DNA from: Nautilus pompilius
Taxonomy: Eukaryota > Mollusca > Cephalopoda > Nautilida > Nautilidae
NCBI GenBank assembly: GCA_018389105.1
Contig: JACATO010000592.1
Location: 62,001-126,000 of the forward strand
Length of the DNA: 64,000 nucleotides
Direction of reading: 5' to 3'
The notes under the pieces were generated by a model that ran no database searches, was not told the DNA's origin, and worked only from the letters and a program-made list of their open reading frames with translations. Below are positions 47,746 through 59,892 of the stretch, piece after piece. Each line of letters opens with the position of its first letter. Position 1 is the first letter of the stretch. The position numbers and the translations under genes are program-made.

Positions 47746-49749
47746 TGGGGTACAAAATAATTTTGCCAAACAAATACAAAACACAGGTGGAGGGGGGTAT
47801 CAATGGTGCTTCTATAATTAATACTAATTTTGGTAAATTAAAATAAGAAAATGGTAAATGTTTTTTTATTTTTCAACTTTTCTGTTACCTCACAATTTTT
47901 TTTTTTTTTTTTTTTTTTGTGTTTATCAAATTTTGTTTAAATCCAGAAAATATAACTCTCCCCTACCAAGTCCCCTCTTTTGAAAATCCTTGATAATTTA
48001 ATAGTCTATTTTCTTATTTTCAGATTAATGAAATTCTAGTTGATGATGATAACAATTGTTTTTATTTTAATGTCTGTTGAATGTATTTGGTAATCAGTGA
48101 TGTGTGTGTGTGCTTAACATAGTTTAATATAATTAATGCAGTAGTGTCTCTGTATAAGGCAGCTGAGCCTCATGACCATGTTATACATGAAGCATGAGTG
48201 GGTCTCCTTACATTGAAGTTAATGGCTTCAAACTCCATGAAAATATACTTGTTGTTTATTTTGATCTTTTCATCATCTTTAACTGCAAAATTTCTGTAAC
48301 AGAGCATGTTGCTTTTTTTTAAAAAAAAAACAAACTGACAGTTATAAAAGTTTTATGGAAGCCACATTAATTTAACTTTTGAAGATAGTGTTAGGCTTGT
48401 GTCTTATAGATATGGCTACTAGCAGGCTGTTTCATTGTTAATATATTATTTTTTATATTAGACATCAAAATGATAGTTAAGTTATAGAGTGAGTTAGGGT
48501 GAAACGTAATTGTTGAGAAGAAAATTTAAAAAAATTACTGATCTTTTCTCGGCTGAAATGCCAAAGTTAGGATGGGGTTTAATAAAAAAAATTAAATATG
48601 CATTTTTATTGACATCATTTCCTCTGGGTGTCAAAATCTTAATAAACTCTAACATCTGCTGCTTTTTTAAAAATCACTCATGCATCTTAATAAATACAAT
48701 AAAGCCTATAATATAGTACTGCTTAAAGCTGTACTGCTTGCTTTTATTTGCTACTTTCAGTTTTTAATGATGGAATAGTAAGATTTTAACAATCTCGTTG
48801 TATTATCTCTGATTTTATGCTGCATCTAAACAAAGCAGCACTGCATGAGAGAGATTGTGAGTCATGTGTAATTTGTATGTACAATAACTCATAACTTTAA
48901 AGTTTACATCTTTTCAGATATTTGGACATTTCTGAGATCTTGCAGATATAAATAGATATGGCTCAGAAGGAAGAGAGCAGATAAATAGTAAGTCTGCTGC
49001 TATAAGTCCTATTAAAAGTAGATGACAATGCAAAGATACCATTTATTCTCTAAATGAAATTTCTTTATTCATTTCCCTTACTACAACTTGTAAAATAGCC
49101 TATTAGTGATTTCTTTGAAATTACTTAAAATCACTTTAATTTTCATGAAGCTTATTGTTTTTTTTTTTCCACACTTTCTGAAAATGACATGATAGCACTC
49201 AAATTGGTTCTGGCTAACATAGCACATATAATTTTTGAGTGCTGGGTGCAAAATATACCTTCCTGAGCAGACCTAATTTATTGATGTTTCTAAGAAATAT
49301 CTAAGCCTAGGATCACTTTCTGAAAACCACACACACACACTCTCTCTCTCTGTCTGTCTGTCTCAAGTTTGTAGATCCTTTCACCCATTTGCTAGTATAT
49401 TTTGCATAATACTATTTTACTGTGTATGCTAGGAAGATATACAAACATTTAAATTTTATAATAGTTATGGATTCATGTTAAAGATCAATCTTTCTGTTTT
49501 ATAAAATAAATTTCTGCTCCCTTAGAATTGAATGTGCCATTCCAGTTGCACTAAAAACACAGCACATAATCGCAAGCTATAAGAATAGGTAGGGGCTAAT
49601 ACTGGAAGCCTCAGTCTGCAGACAGTGATGCCACAAAGATGAGGTTTGTGGGCACTGATGGACTTTCAAAGAGTGCATAGTTGGAGAGTTTGGACAAATA
49701 GGATTTTGACAGAAGGCAGTAGGAAATCTAGGTACTGGATAATATGCTA
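47746..49749. other. AT-rich noncoding stretch with simple repeats
   Basis: This holds a 23-T run at 47896-47918 and a compound CA/CT/CTGT microsatellite at 49327-49364. No gene can be supported. Confidence 0.5.
49327..49364. repeat. Compound (CA)(CT)(CTGT) microsatellite
   Basis: Three simple repeats in tandem: CA units, then CT units, then TGTC units. Confidence 0.93.
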
Positions 49750-50520
49750 TCATCTGCTAACAGGGTGATTATCCAGTTTAAGAGAGGCTTTAAGGCAATC
49801 ATTCAAACGCATTCTGGATATTCAAAGCCAACAGAACAGGAACTTTTTGTTGTGAAAAGAAACATCAAAACCAAATTTTAAGAATCACTGGAAATCTGGC
49901 AGAACAAGTGCAGGTGTCCGTCCATAAGTAACCATCAGACATTGTTTCCACAGCATGAGTTACAATGGAAAAGTGGTGAGAAGCAGATCACTGTTCACCA
50001 CACTGTCAGTTGTTGACTGCCATGAGAAGAGCAGATGTTATGCCCTCATACCTTTTGGAGTGCAATTTTTTTTCCATTGAGTCTACGTTTTCACAGTTCT
50101 CAGACATTGTATACCTAAGGTCATGGTGCCATTTAGCACAGGTATTTTCACTGAAACATCTGCAGGCCATGATGAAAGATGGTGTGGCTACAATTTGGAC
50201 TACTGTGGATGGTTATAATTTCTTTGTAGACTACCAGCTAACTTCTGCCTGATGCATAAAATTCTCTTGGAGGGAATCCTGCTTGTTTATGTCGGTGGTC
50301 ATGTTTCCAAAAAAGACATTATTTATTTATTTTTTTGGAAGATGGTGCCCTGACTCTCAAAAGCCATGCAATGCAAAGGCAGAAAGAGATGTAGAGCATC
50401 ACAACTCTCCCATAGCCTGGTTTGTCTGTAACTAGACAAATTTCGTTGAGCATGTGTAAACTATTCTTGACCAATCTTTGCAAAAAGTGTTCCTGTAACC
50501 TCCATCCTCCAGGATTCCCT
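49750..50520 (+). pseudogene. Tc1-type transposase, third lineage, degenerate
   Basis: Plus-strand fragments follow the order of a Tc1 transposase. RVIIQFKRGFKAIIQTHSGY (about 49760-49820) is the end of the first helix-turn-helix and its linker. HSMSYNGKVVRSRSLFTT (about 49950-50005) is the LHxMGYxxRxxxxKPLLT-type block. FSIESTFSQFSDIVYL (about 50070-50115) corresponds to FSDESxFxxF, with the first catalytic D replaced by I. FSLKHLQAMMKDGVATIWTT (about 50150-50205) stands where TVKHGGGSVMVWG is usual. The C-terminal half is unreadable beyond short scraps. Stops and frame changes are frequent, and no inverted repeats were found. Confidence 0.55.
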
Positions 50521-52399
50521 AACAAAGATTCTTTGCCAAGAATTGACTGTCATCTTACAGATAAAGATTACTGATTTCATCTACGTGTATGTCAGTGTGT
50601 GCACTATGTATGGTTCTAGAATAAATGGGTGTTATTTCAAACTTAGATGTTTATTAACTTATTCTAAGTCTCTGTATATCAATTATTTTCTAGGTTTTCA
50701 CTACTTTTGCTGTTCATCTGTAGCATTATTATGCATTCTTGACAACTGTTAATAGGAATATTGAAATAACAGATCTATAAGAAATCCATCAAAACCTATG
50801 AACTGGTAAATGTTTTTCTGCAAACCTGTGCCACTGTTTGCACATAAATTATCCATCAAGGAAAGAAATCCCTAGGTTTCAATTTCCTAAATCAAGTGAA
50901 AGAGAACAGGGTGCAGGGGTTAACCACATGCACGCACGCACATATGTTTACTGCATGTATATTTGAGATAGTTTAAAAACATGAAAATCAATTTAAAAAT
51001 TGCACAAATTTTCGTGTTTAATGGAGCTAAAATTTTGGTTTATTTTTCAATAAATTCACCCAGTGGCATTTTATTTTAAAATTATTTTATGAAGATTTTT
51101 TTACAATACTTGAGCAGTTTTTTTGTTGTTTTTTTTTGGTTCTTATTTGAAAGATTCACTATGATTAGTATCTTCTTTTAGAAGTACAAAAAACGAAAAA
51201 CCAAGGAATTTTTATTTGTAAACAGCAGTCAGTCTGTTTTTGTTGTCTTCTCTCTGACAGCTGTTATTACAGAGAGTAGTCTGTTCAGTTTTGACTCGTT
51301 AAGTTCACCTGTCGTCAGTGATGTGAAGTAGCTACCAGAACGAAGAACATCTTACCAGTAACATTCTGCAGAGCAGTTTTGAAGTTCTCCATGCCAGTAA
51401 ATTTCTGACAGAATAATTTTTCAGATTGCAGGTTTCTGTTTTTTGTTATTTTTGTTGTAGTTTTAAGCGCTTCCTTTTCATTCGTTCTTTGCTTGCAATG
51501 ATTGCAGTAGATCTTTGTACTATCTTTAAAAAGTACCTGTGTGACAGACCATTAGAAAAAGAAAAAAAAACGACACAAACCTGCATCTTTATATATTGTG
51601 AAAAAATTAATGAGGAGGAGGAAAGAAAATACTTGATACATTCAAATGAAACCTGGCTGGTTACCATCATGGCCATGCTACTTCATCCGACTTTTAATTA
51701 AACATTATTAGTACAATAAATAATCACATGAATTGTAACATTTTTATTTGCATTTGCATTTGGTGATAAACATGATCAGATCAGTATAAAAAACAAATGA
51801 ATATCCATACAGGATGATCTGTAGTAATTTTTCTTTTTAACTGAGGAAGCTTAAGAGCAGCGAGAAAAATATACATTTGTTTGTTTGGTATTTAAGATGT
51901 ATCAGTTGAAACTGAAATAAGACAACACATAATAAACATTGTTTACTTTCTGCACTTGCTTGTGGATTATTGGCAGTTGTTTAAATGTCCAGTATTAATT
52001 GGATCATAGGCTTTTAAGTTTAACAACATGATGATGTCATCTCTGTAGAAAAGAAAAACAAAATATCAGATAAATTGTGAATTTTGAAGTTTTGTCTTAT
52101 GTTTAGCAGCCATGCATAAGCAGTTTTTATTTTTAATCTTTATTTTGTTAGAGATCAAAGTGAACATTAACTTGTTTTAGACAGCAGTGTTTTAAACCAG
52201 AAAACTTGGGAATTTTTTAAGTTCAAAATTTGAATTCTTTTTTGGATAATAAGCCTGTTTTTCTTCTGGTTTGACAGCAAATATATAACATACCTAATTA
52301 AAAATAATTAATCTTTTGATTTCATGACAATGTAGTGAATAAAGAACATACAGACATCAGTTTTTCTTGCCATTCTCCTTTGCGACTGAAGATGCTGCT
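50521..52399. other. Noncoding; higher-complexity patch at 51200-51420
   Basis: At 51200-51420 the sequence is non-repetitive and includes CTCTGACAGCTGTTATTACA, which holds a Meis-like TGACAG, an E-box CAGCTG and a TTATTA core, then GACTCGTTAAGTTCACCTGT. This is a candidate regulatory element. At 51638-51690 lies a third copy of the dispersed repeat (TTCAAATGAAACCTGGCTGG). The rest is AT-rich without a gene. Confidence 0.32.
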
Positions 52400-52665
52400 G
52401 ACAGTATTTCTTCACTGGCAGAGCTTACACAGGAAATAGTGGTGATGATTAGTCTCTCACTATCCACATAATTACCCACTCCAGTGTGCCTAATAGAACT
52501 CTTCATTTTTAGATGTGGAAGAAAACTTATGGTGTTGACTGGCGAAAAGTGAAGGATAAACCATGCTAGGGGTACACCAAATAGCTACTTTTAACCAAGA
52601 TTCAAACTTGGGTCCCAAACCTTAGCAGTATGGTAATTCTTCCACTGGACCACCACACTGCCTTT
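52400..52665 (-). repeat. tRNA-derived SINE, copy 2
   Basis: On the minus strand the head has an A-box-like GTGGTCCAGTGGAAG (52641-52655) and a B-box-like GTTTGAATC (about 52598-52606), spaced as in tRNA. The body (CCTAGCATGGTTTATCCTTC, then a CCACATCTAAAAATGAAGAG block) aligns with the copy at 47505-47745. The head is clearer here than in copy 1. Confidence 0.65.
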
Positions 52666-53599
52666 TATGTACAATATATAAATGTAAAGATAAAGCCTTT
52701 ATCAATTCGTTGCTTCTGTTTGTCTGTCTGTTTTTTTTTTTTTTTTTGTTCTGATATATGCACAAAGTGTACCTAATTGAAAAATGAAAAGCCACTGTTA
52801 AAACTGGAGACATCTAATTTTAAGTTAAAGTACTACATATGGAAAAAAACAGTTTTGCTGGCCAAATGAAGCAGATGTTTTTTGTTTTTCTTAAAATAAC
52901 TTGGGGACTTAGCCCACAGTAGTTGTGCAAACTCCCTTACTGCTGCTTTGATTGTTGGATATGGAGTTTGTTTGTTGTCTTTAAGCTACATTTTTTAAAA
53001 AAAGCAACAGCATTTAATTTCATTTATCAGTTTTAAAAACTTCTGAAGTAATTAAGATTATATATATATTAGTTCAATAGCAAGTGTTTTCAACTTTAAC
53101 ATTTGCTTTAAAATGTAGAGAAAATTCAAAATTTTGGAAACCTCCCTTTTTGCCAAAAACGTGAACGTCTAGTTTGTTGTTGTTGTTGTTTTTCAGGGTG
53201 TTTGCTCATTTTGTGTCTGTAAACTAATTTGGCAGAGAGACTGCGCAATTTTCTGAATGTCTGCTCGTCAGATTTTTAATTCTCACTTTGGTACATCCCT
53301 ACCCTATTTTTTTCTGGAGCTATGTCAGTACACCACAAAAGAATACTGAGCATATTTCAGAATGAAAAACACGACGACCAACAACGGTATTTCAGAGATT
53401 AGGAAAACTTTTACCGATACGTGGTTTAATCGGCTCTACTAGTAACAGCTTTGCTTGCTGGTCTACAAGCAACAAGCAGCCAACTGTACAGATGTGCATC
53501 CTGCAAGGATTTATATTACTCTATACTGTGATATAACTCTACATGCTTGCATCTTTTAAAATTAATTTGTTTGTTTTTCTTTTGGTGGATGTTTTTGTT
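52666..53599. other. AT-rich noncoding stretch
   Basis: Nothing definite. It contains T tracts and a (TTG)n-like segment near 53176-53192. Confidence 0.45.
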
Positions 53600-54080
53600 T
53601 TTTTAAACTTATGAGAAACCAGCTGTGCTGCCGTACTATGCTTATTAGCATAATGGATAGCCCCAAAGGAAAATTAATTACAGGCACCCCTCTGCCTTCC
53701 TCCCCCATCTGGTTAAAGCTTGTAAACAAGACTCAATTGCTAGTTTGAAGGGTGTATGGTCTTTTTATATGTTTGACTTAATAGAAAGGAGCTGTAAGCT
53801 CTTGACATTTGCTGCCTAAACGGTTTTTACACACTTATTTTGTGTAGGATCATCAATAAGCACCAGATCTGCTGCAGAAGTTATGTCTCTCTACGACATT
53901 GCAGGTTCAGCTGATATTGCCTCTGACGTTAGCTGACATAGCTGCACTGAAGTATGAACTGGCCTTCAAAGAGCGGACTGGGCGATAAGTGCTCCTCTGA
54001 GAATTTATAACTCCGATCATGCCCATTTAGCAGTGTATGGGTCACTTGTGCAACTTAGTGCTGTTTATTATTTGGTTGTG
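53600..54080. promoter_or_regulatory. Candidate conserved noncoding element(s)
   Basis: About 480 bp of non-repetitive sequence with no open frame of note. It contains GCTTATTAGCATAATGGATA, with an octamer/homeodomain-like TAGCATAAT, and CCCCAAAGGAAAATTAATTA, with TTAATTA. Near 53980-54050 are GGGCGATAAGTGCTCCTCTG and CCGATCATGCCCATTTAGCA, the first with a GATA-type GATAAG. The motif density and composition are unlike the flanks. Confidence 0.35.
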
Positions 54081-57000
54081 CTGCCAGATTAGTTAAAATG
54101 CCAAAGGGAGAGAAGCTGTTATTTACTTACTTTATTTATTTGGAATGAATCATAGTGTTAAAATGCATTGAATAAAAAAATTTTAATTTATGGTTTTAGA
54201 AAATGCTCATCTCTCATTTTCTTTTTTCTGACTTCACACGCTTTATTTTTATTTAGAATATTAAATTAGGCTCACATAAAAGTACAACACTTAAGGCTAT
54301 TTATAGTAATATAAGTACATGATTTTATTTTGTTATTTTTTACATTTTATAAATTAATTTTTCTGTGATGCTTTTTTGTCAGTTCTCTATTGCATCATGT
54401 GACATGATTGGATTTAATGCATATGTGTAGATTTATCATCATCAAGGCGGATGGTTTGTGCCTCAAAGCCATACCACTACCAGGGAGATGATTAGTTGAG
54501 GTGGTTTTTCCCCTTTGCATCCCCCTCCAAATAAACTTTGCATATGTTAAAGAATAATTACTATTATGCATAGTGTAGTCTTATATGCATTCAGTACTGT
54601 AAGAGGAAGATATCAGCATAGTACACATGTAAGCAAAGTGACTCTAGTGTATCACCATGAATTTGACAATTGTGCAGCTTCTACTATTTTTAAATTTTAT
54701 TTTAGAATTCACTGATATAAATGCTATATATTCAGATTACCAGTATTAAAACAATTTTGAAAACTCAGCACTTGTGATTGAAAAAGAAACAAACAAAATT
54801 AAGCAATTAAGCATGCCCTTAACCAGAAGTGTGCACTGTTCTAAATTTTATGTCTGTTCTGAAGAAATCAAAAATTGCTATGTAAAATTTGCATTTTTTG
54901 CATGGAAAATGATAGTCAAGTTTTGTAGCTGTATTATAAATAGTCATAAGTAATGCATATGGCTTGAGCCTCTACACCATAGGTAGTTCAAATTAACAAT
55001 CAAGGTAAAAGTTTTGCTATATTAAAGGTGGTGTTTTATTTTGCATGCATGCAGTACATCAACTTCAGTACCCATGTATTGGCTCTAAGTCTACAGCAGC
55101 AGTAATTAGCTTTAAACTGTCTCAGAAAGTCCAAAGCAAAGTGAGAACACAGTCATTCAAGAAAAATCATAGCTTGAGAGTGCCATGTTTAGGGACATCC
55201 TGAGGAAACTGTGCTTACAGTTGTCTGTCTACTCTAATACTTCCCATGTCTGTGTTCCTCTTTCTCATTTTGTGATTTTGATGCTCTGCTTTACCGTGTG
55301 AAATACCTGTAACCCACTCACCTGCATAGTTTTAAAGTTTTAAAAACAAGAGACAAGATGTTAGCATCATTCTCTGCCTTCTTTTCAAAAATGTTCAATT
55401 TTCTAAATCTACCATTTATGCTGTGGTTTATAGATCAAATTCTAGTAGTTTGATTTTTAATGAAAAAAGAAAAAGAAGCCTTAGACATTCTGGGATTAGC
55501 CTAATTCATCAGAGAGAAAAAACAAAAAAAACAATGTAAAACCATAAAAATTTTCTTCTTTGATTTTAGAAATTCATTGATTTCTTTTCTAAAATATTCT
55601 AATTCAATCTTTTAATAAGGATGATACATCACTGCATTTGACTCTTTTTTTGTCAAATGCAAACTTGTTAATAAGAGACAGCTGACTTAGTGTTAGGGTT
55701 GGTCTTTTATAACCAATCAAATTATCAGGGTGTATAAAAGATGGTTTTTATCATCGATGGTCACCCGCCATGGGTTTGATTTACACGGCACCATCCATTA
55801 CAGACTTCAAACTATTACTTGTATAATCTACAACTTAAATTACCATCTGGATTTCTTATGGGGAATAATGAAGCGCTAAGAAAGGAAGAAAGCGATATTT
55901 AACTTTTGATTTTTTTTTCCCCTTGTGATGACAAATTTATGTCTAAATTACTCGTCATTGTTCATGGCTGTTTTATCATTATAAAATGTGTCAGGCTTTC
56001 ATTTTAGTTAAAAAAAAAGCAAATGTTTTTATGGTAATCTGCACAATTAGTTGTGCCAGTCTTGTTAACTGAAAGCTGTATGTGAAAAATAGATTGTCTA
56101 GGTTCAAATTTGTTTTTCTTCACATTTAAAACAATATACAATTGAATTTTTTTAAAAAAAATGGTATTAGTTTTGTCTGTTTATATGCTGTAAAGATTCT
56201 TATGTGAATTGTGTTTGAAAAATAAAGTAAGCAAAGTTTAAACAAAGGGAAAGGGAACTTGTTGAGTTGGATCATTGCAAAGGCTGTTAACTCTCTTAAC
56301 ACCTAATTTACAGACCCACTAATACTGTGGGCTTTGGTAAAATGTTTATACTCTGTATATAAATCTGAAAAAATATCAGGGAGGTGAAAATGGATAATAA
56401 ACAAAAACTCATCAGATATAGCCTTAATATGTAAACAGTGTTTTTTCTTTAATGTGATATGCAAATGTATTGTTAGACTTACTGTATCTGTGGATCAGTT
56501 GAGACAAAGTATTCGCATCATGGAAAAGAAAACGGATTTTCAAAAATTGTTGAAATGTGCTAGTAGTAGGATATGGAGAATCAGGAAAGTCCAAAGAAAT
56601 ATCAGGGAAACTTGTTTATTTTATTGTTAGCAAATTTGTTCCAGAAGACAGTAATCAACACCAGGAACACTTCAAACTGTTACAGTGAAGCATGGAATCT
56701 GACTCCTTGCAATTAGCTTGGGACCTGGTGTAAAATGTGGTGGCATTGTCTATCACCATAATTGGATCAATCTCCATAACACCAGGTACAGCAAGAAAGC
56801 TGCTAGAAAGACAGATTGCTCCCAGCAGCTGCAGTTTTTGAGTGAGTTTGTTTGTTTTCTTTTTGGACTGAAAGAGATAGATGCCAGCAAGGACTGTGGA
56901 CTTTTGGGGAAAACTGTTGCCTTTTCTTTAATGAGCCACAATTTTTCCTGCTTGACACACGCTGATCATATGTAGTTAATACTGCGTGCCATTCCAAGAG

Positions 57001-57187
57001 TTTTTGCTACCATCAAACACATTTAAATTTCTTGTATGGCTTAGTGAGCAACTGGTAGAACATTCTGGAATCCTTCCTGATGTATTGATATCATTGTCAA
57101 GTGAGTGTTTCAGGTTTGTTCCACTGGTCGGCTTAACAGATGATGCTTTTTTTTTTATTTTTATGGAAGAATGGCCATTATTTAATA
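54081..57187. other. AT-rich noncoding stretch
   Basis: No gene can be supported. The patch 54430-54540 (GAGGTGGTTTTTCCCC) resembles part of the SINE body at 47505 in the opposite orientation. The segment 56640-57160 is less AT-rich, with overlapping short frames on both strands but no motif. Confidence 0.42.
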
Positions 57188-57375
57188 TACAATCCATTCA
57201 TCAAGAGGGATATGCACACTGAGCAGCATTCACAAACTGATGAGAGAGAATCAAAAGCTAACAAATTATTGCTATGCAAATAAACTACATTAAAGGAAAA
57301 TTAATGCCGCATTCGCCAACTCCCTAAAATGCTAATGAGCAGAAACTTTTCAGAAGTAAACCATACTTATTTATA
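57188..57375 (+). repeat. Left inverted repeat of the 2.7-kb element
   Basis: It includes GAGGGATATGCACACTGAGC and TTGCTATGCAAATAAACTAC, an octamer-like ATGCAAAT. It pairs with 59705-59892. Confidence 0.85.
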
Positions 57376-58199
57376 TATTTTTTAGGCTTCTGTTATTTAA
57401 CTTACTATTTGATTGTCTTTTCTCCATTCTGTGGCTGGTCTTTGGCTGTGAGCTTTATACAAAATATTTGATGTATACTCAACCAATAATTTTCAGCATC
57501 AGGAGTAAAATAAATCCACACACACAAAGCCAAAACCAGCACAGTAGGGATGGGATGCATTTTTGGAGATCCAGATTTCAGATATTTTTCATGATTGTGC
57601 AAGCAAGTTAATGGAATTATTAATAGTTATATGCTTGAAATCTTGCCATTTAATTTCTGCTACAATAATCTAATTTTATTATTTCAAAATTATGAGAACA
57701 AGTTTATCTGAAAGGTATGCTACAGAAATATTGTAGATTCTGTAGTCTGTACCCTCTGATATTTTCATGATGCATCAGGTTGTATTGCAGTTATATGAAA
57801 AGCCGTTTCTTGCAAATTCATTTTCTTTAGAAAGGAAAAATGAAAGCATTTTTCTTGTAATGTTGAAATTCCAAATTCAAAAGAAAACTGCATCTGAATT
57901 TTTATCTTTCTAATGATAATTTAAAAAAAAATAATATCAGTAATAATAATAATGGATTTATTTTGTTTTATTGGAAGAGCAATAGAATATATGCCCTTTT
58001 ATTATGTAAATGTATGTAGTTCTCTGGCATAATAATTTGGTTACCTGTTTTTAATTATAATATCTTAATTTGTTGCAGAAAATGGTAACTAAAGACAAGT
58101 GGTAGAGCTTCTGCCCTGTTTGACATTGAATCAGTGAGATGTATTGTGGTTTGGTCTAGATTTCTTTCATATCTGTTTGAAAACTTGTAATTCCATATT

Positions 58200-59010
58200 G
58201 GTGGGATGTGGATTGGTTGCTACAAACTAATGTTCCAGATGCTTTCGCAGGTACTTAATCAGTTTCATATCAAGGTTTTGGTATACTTAGGGAAGAAGTT
58301 TAAATCCTTGATTTCTCTTTCAGACTGGTCACATGACATGAAAGGTGTGATCTCCTGAAGAATATGGACATCGAATCTCATTATGACTGTTGCCAGCATA
58401 TCTTTCAGAATTAAATTTTCTTTGAAAAATACTAATTCAGTCTTTCTACCATGCTAAATTGAATCTTATACCATCACTTTCTTAACTCCATACTTTACTG
58501 TGGGCAGAAAACATTGGGGCTGAAGTTCTTTGTTAGTCTTCAAATCCAGGTGTGATCTCCAGATGTGAATTACTGAAACTTGGAACTCACTGGAGAAGAG
58601 TACAAATTGTCAGCTATCTAGTTTTTGCCAAACATGTTCTCTGAACACAACTTTTGAAGCCTCTATTTCTTTTCAACACAAGGGCATTTTTTAACATGCT
58701 AGATTCTTCTGTACAAGTGGAGATGACATTTTCCATGCAAAAGAAATGGTTCAATGTCATCTGAAAAATTTTGGTGGTAAGGGTAGATGTGGTAATGACA
58801 CATTCTTGTTATCATGTCACTGTTGAAGGCCTCCCAGGTTGCTTTTCCTCAACAGTGACATTTACCTTGGTGAACTTTGTGATAATATTTGCTACAGATC
58901 CACAAGAAATGTCAAGATATTTGGTTAGTAATCAGAAGTTAACTCTGGCCATACTTTGAAAGGCTTGAGACATGACTTTGGATAAATGGAGAAATATCAT
59001 GACATCTGCC
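58200..59010 (-). pseudogene. Tc1-type transposase relic inside the 2.7-kb element
   Basis: On the minus strand YLDISCGSVANIITKFTKVN, followed by VTVEEKQPGRPSTVT (about 58920-58795), is the end of the first helix-turn-helix plus the GRP linker typical of Tc1 transposases. Downstream fragments (ALVLKRNRGFKSCVQRTCLA near 58680-58620) fit the next block in position. About 58330-58200 may hold the second-D to E region, but it is nearly unreadable. Frameshifts and stops are frequent. The GRPS motif and helix give the identity; the catalytic part is weak. Confidence 0.55.
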
Positions 59011-59704
59011 TATTTTTGGCAAGGGTAATAGAGCAAAATGGTTACTTTCCTACCACTCCTGAAATATGTAGATTTTGGTCACATTCATTCATTTTGGGGA
59101 TGGCCAAAATGTTTTATTTGGATGTGTTAGATAATTCTTGATGTGGGTGTTTGAGTGTGTGAATTATTTTAGTATATTATTTTATACGTATGCAATAACC
59201 ATGTATAATACAAATTATGAACATGCCTTTTGTAATGACAAAGGCCACAAAAAATTGTACCCTTTGTACTTTTAGTTTTAAAAATTATAATAATAGTAGT
59301 AATTTATGCTGTATTATTACTGAATTTGTCTTTGTTGTCTGTTCTGTTATTAACTATGCCAACTTTCTGTTGGGCCAAATTAATAAGGGTAAATTTTCCT
59401 GTAATGTTGAAGTAGGTGTGCGTGTGTGTGTCATGTAAGTACACCTTATAATTAGTTGACTCACTGCTCTTTGTAATTTTATCACTAACCAATGTTTAAG
59501 AAAACTTCAAGTTACTTATGCTTAATATATTTTGTTATAATATAAATATATTTAGATTGCTTCCTTTTGTTAATAAAATTAGATTACCATTTATTAATTT
59601 TTTAGCATAATTCCATTAATTTAAAGGAAATGATAGATTCACTAAAAATGATTATATTTCAGTTATATCAGACAGAACCTCAGAAAAGAACTATTTTTTT
59701 TAAA

Positions 59705-59892
59705 TAGTGTTTACTTACTTCTGACAGGTCTGTTATTTTTTAGCACTTTAAAGAGTTAGTGAATGCTGCATTAATTTTCTTTTTCTTAATGTAGTTTATT
59801 TGCATAGCAATAGTTTGTTAGCTTTTGATTATCTCTCATTAGTTTGTGAATGCTGTTCAGTGTGCATATCCCTCTTGCTGAATGGATTATAT
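59705..59892 (-). repeat. Right inverted repeat of the 2.7-kb element
   Basis: The inverted partner of 57188-57375. Its best-matched block spans about 59790-59889. Confidence 0.85.

Larger units (their letters stand above)
57188..59892 (-). mobile_element. 2.7-kb transposon with long inverted repeats
   Basis: Sequences at about 57188-57375 and 59705-59892 are inverted copies. Over the outer ~103 bp I count five mismatches (about 95 percent); the inner part is less well matched. The outer ends, read inward, are AATCCATTCATCAAGAGGG and AATCCATTCAGCAAGAGGG, each next to TA-rich bases that could be a TA target duplication. A minus-strand Tc1-type transposase relic lies centrally at 58200-59010. 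The whole is most simply one Tc1/mariner-related element with unusually long inverted repeats. A chance inverted duplication around an older relic is the alternative. Confidence 0.7.

Noticed and set aside
56640..57160. Overlapping 60-85 codon frames on both strands
   Set aside because: A TVKHG-like string raised a Tc1 suspicion, but no adjoining blocks fit in order.
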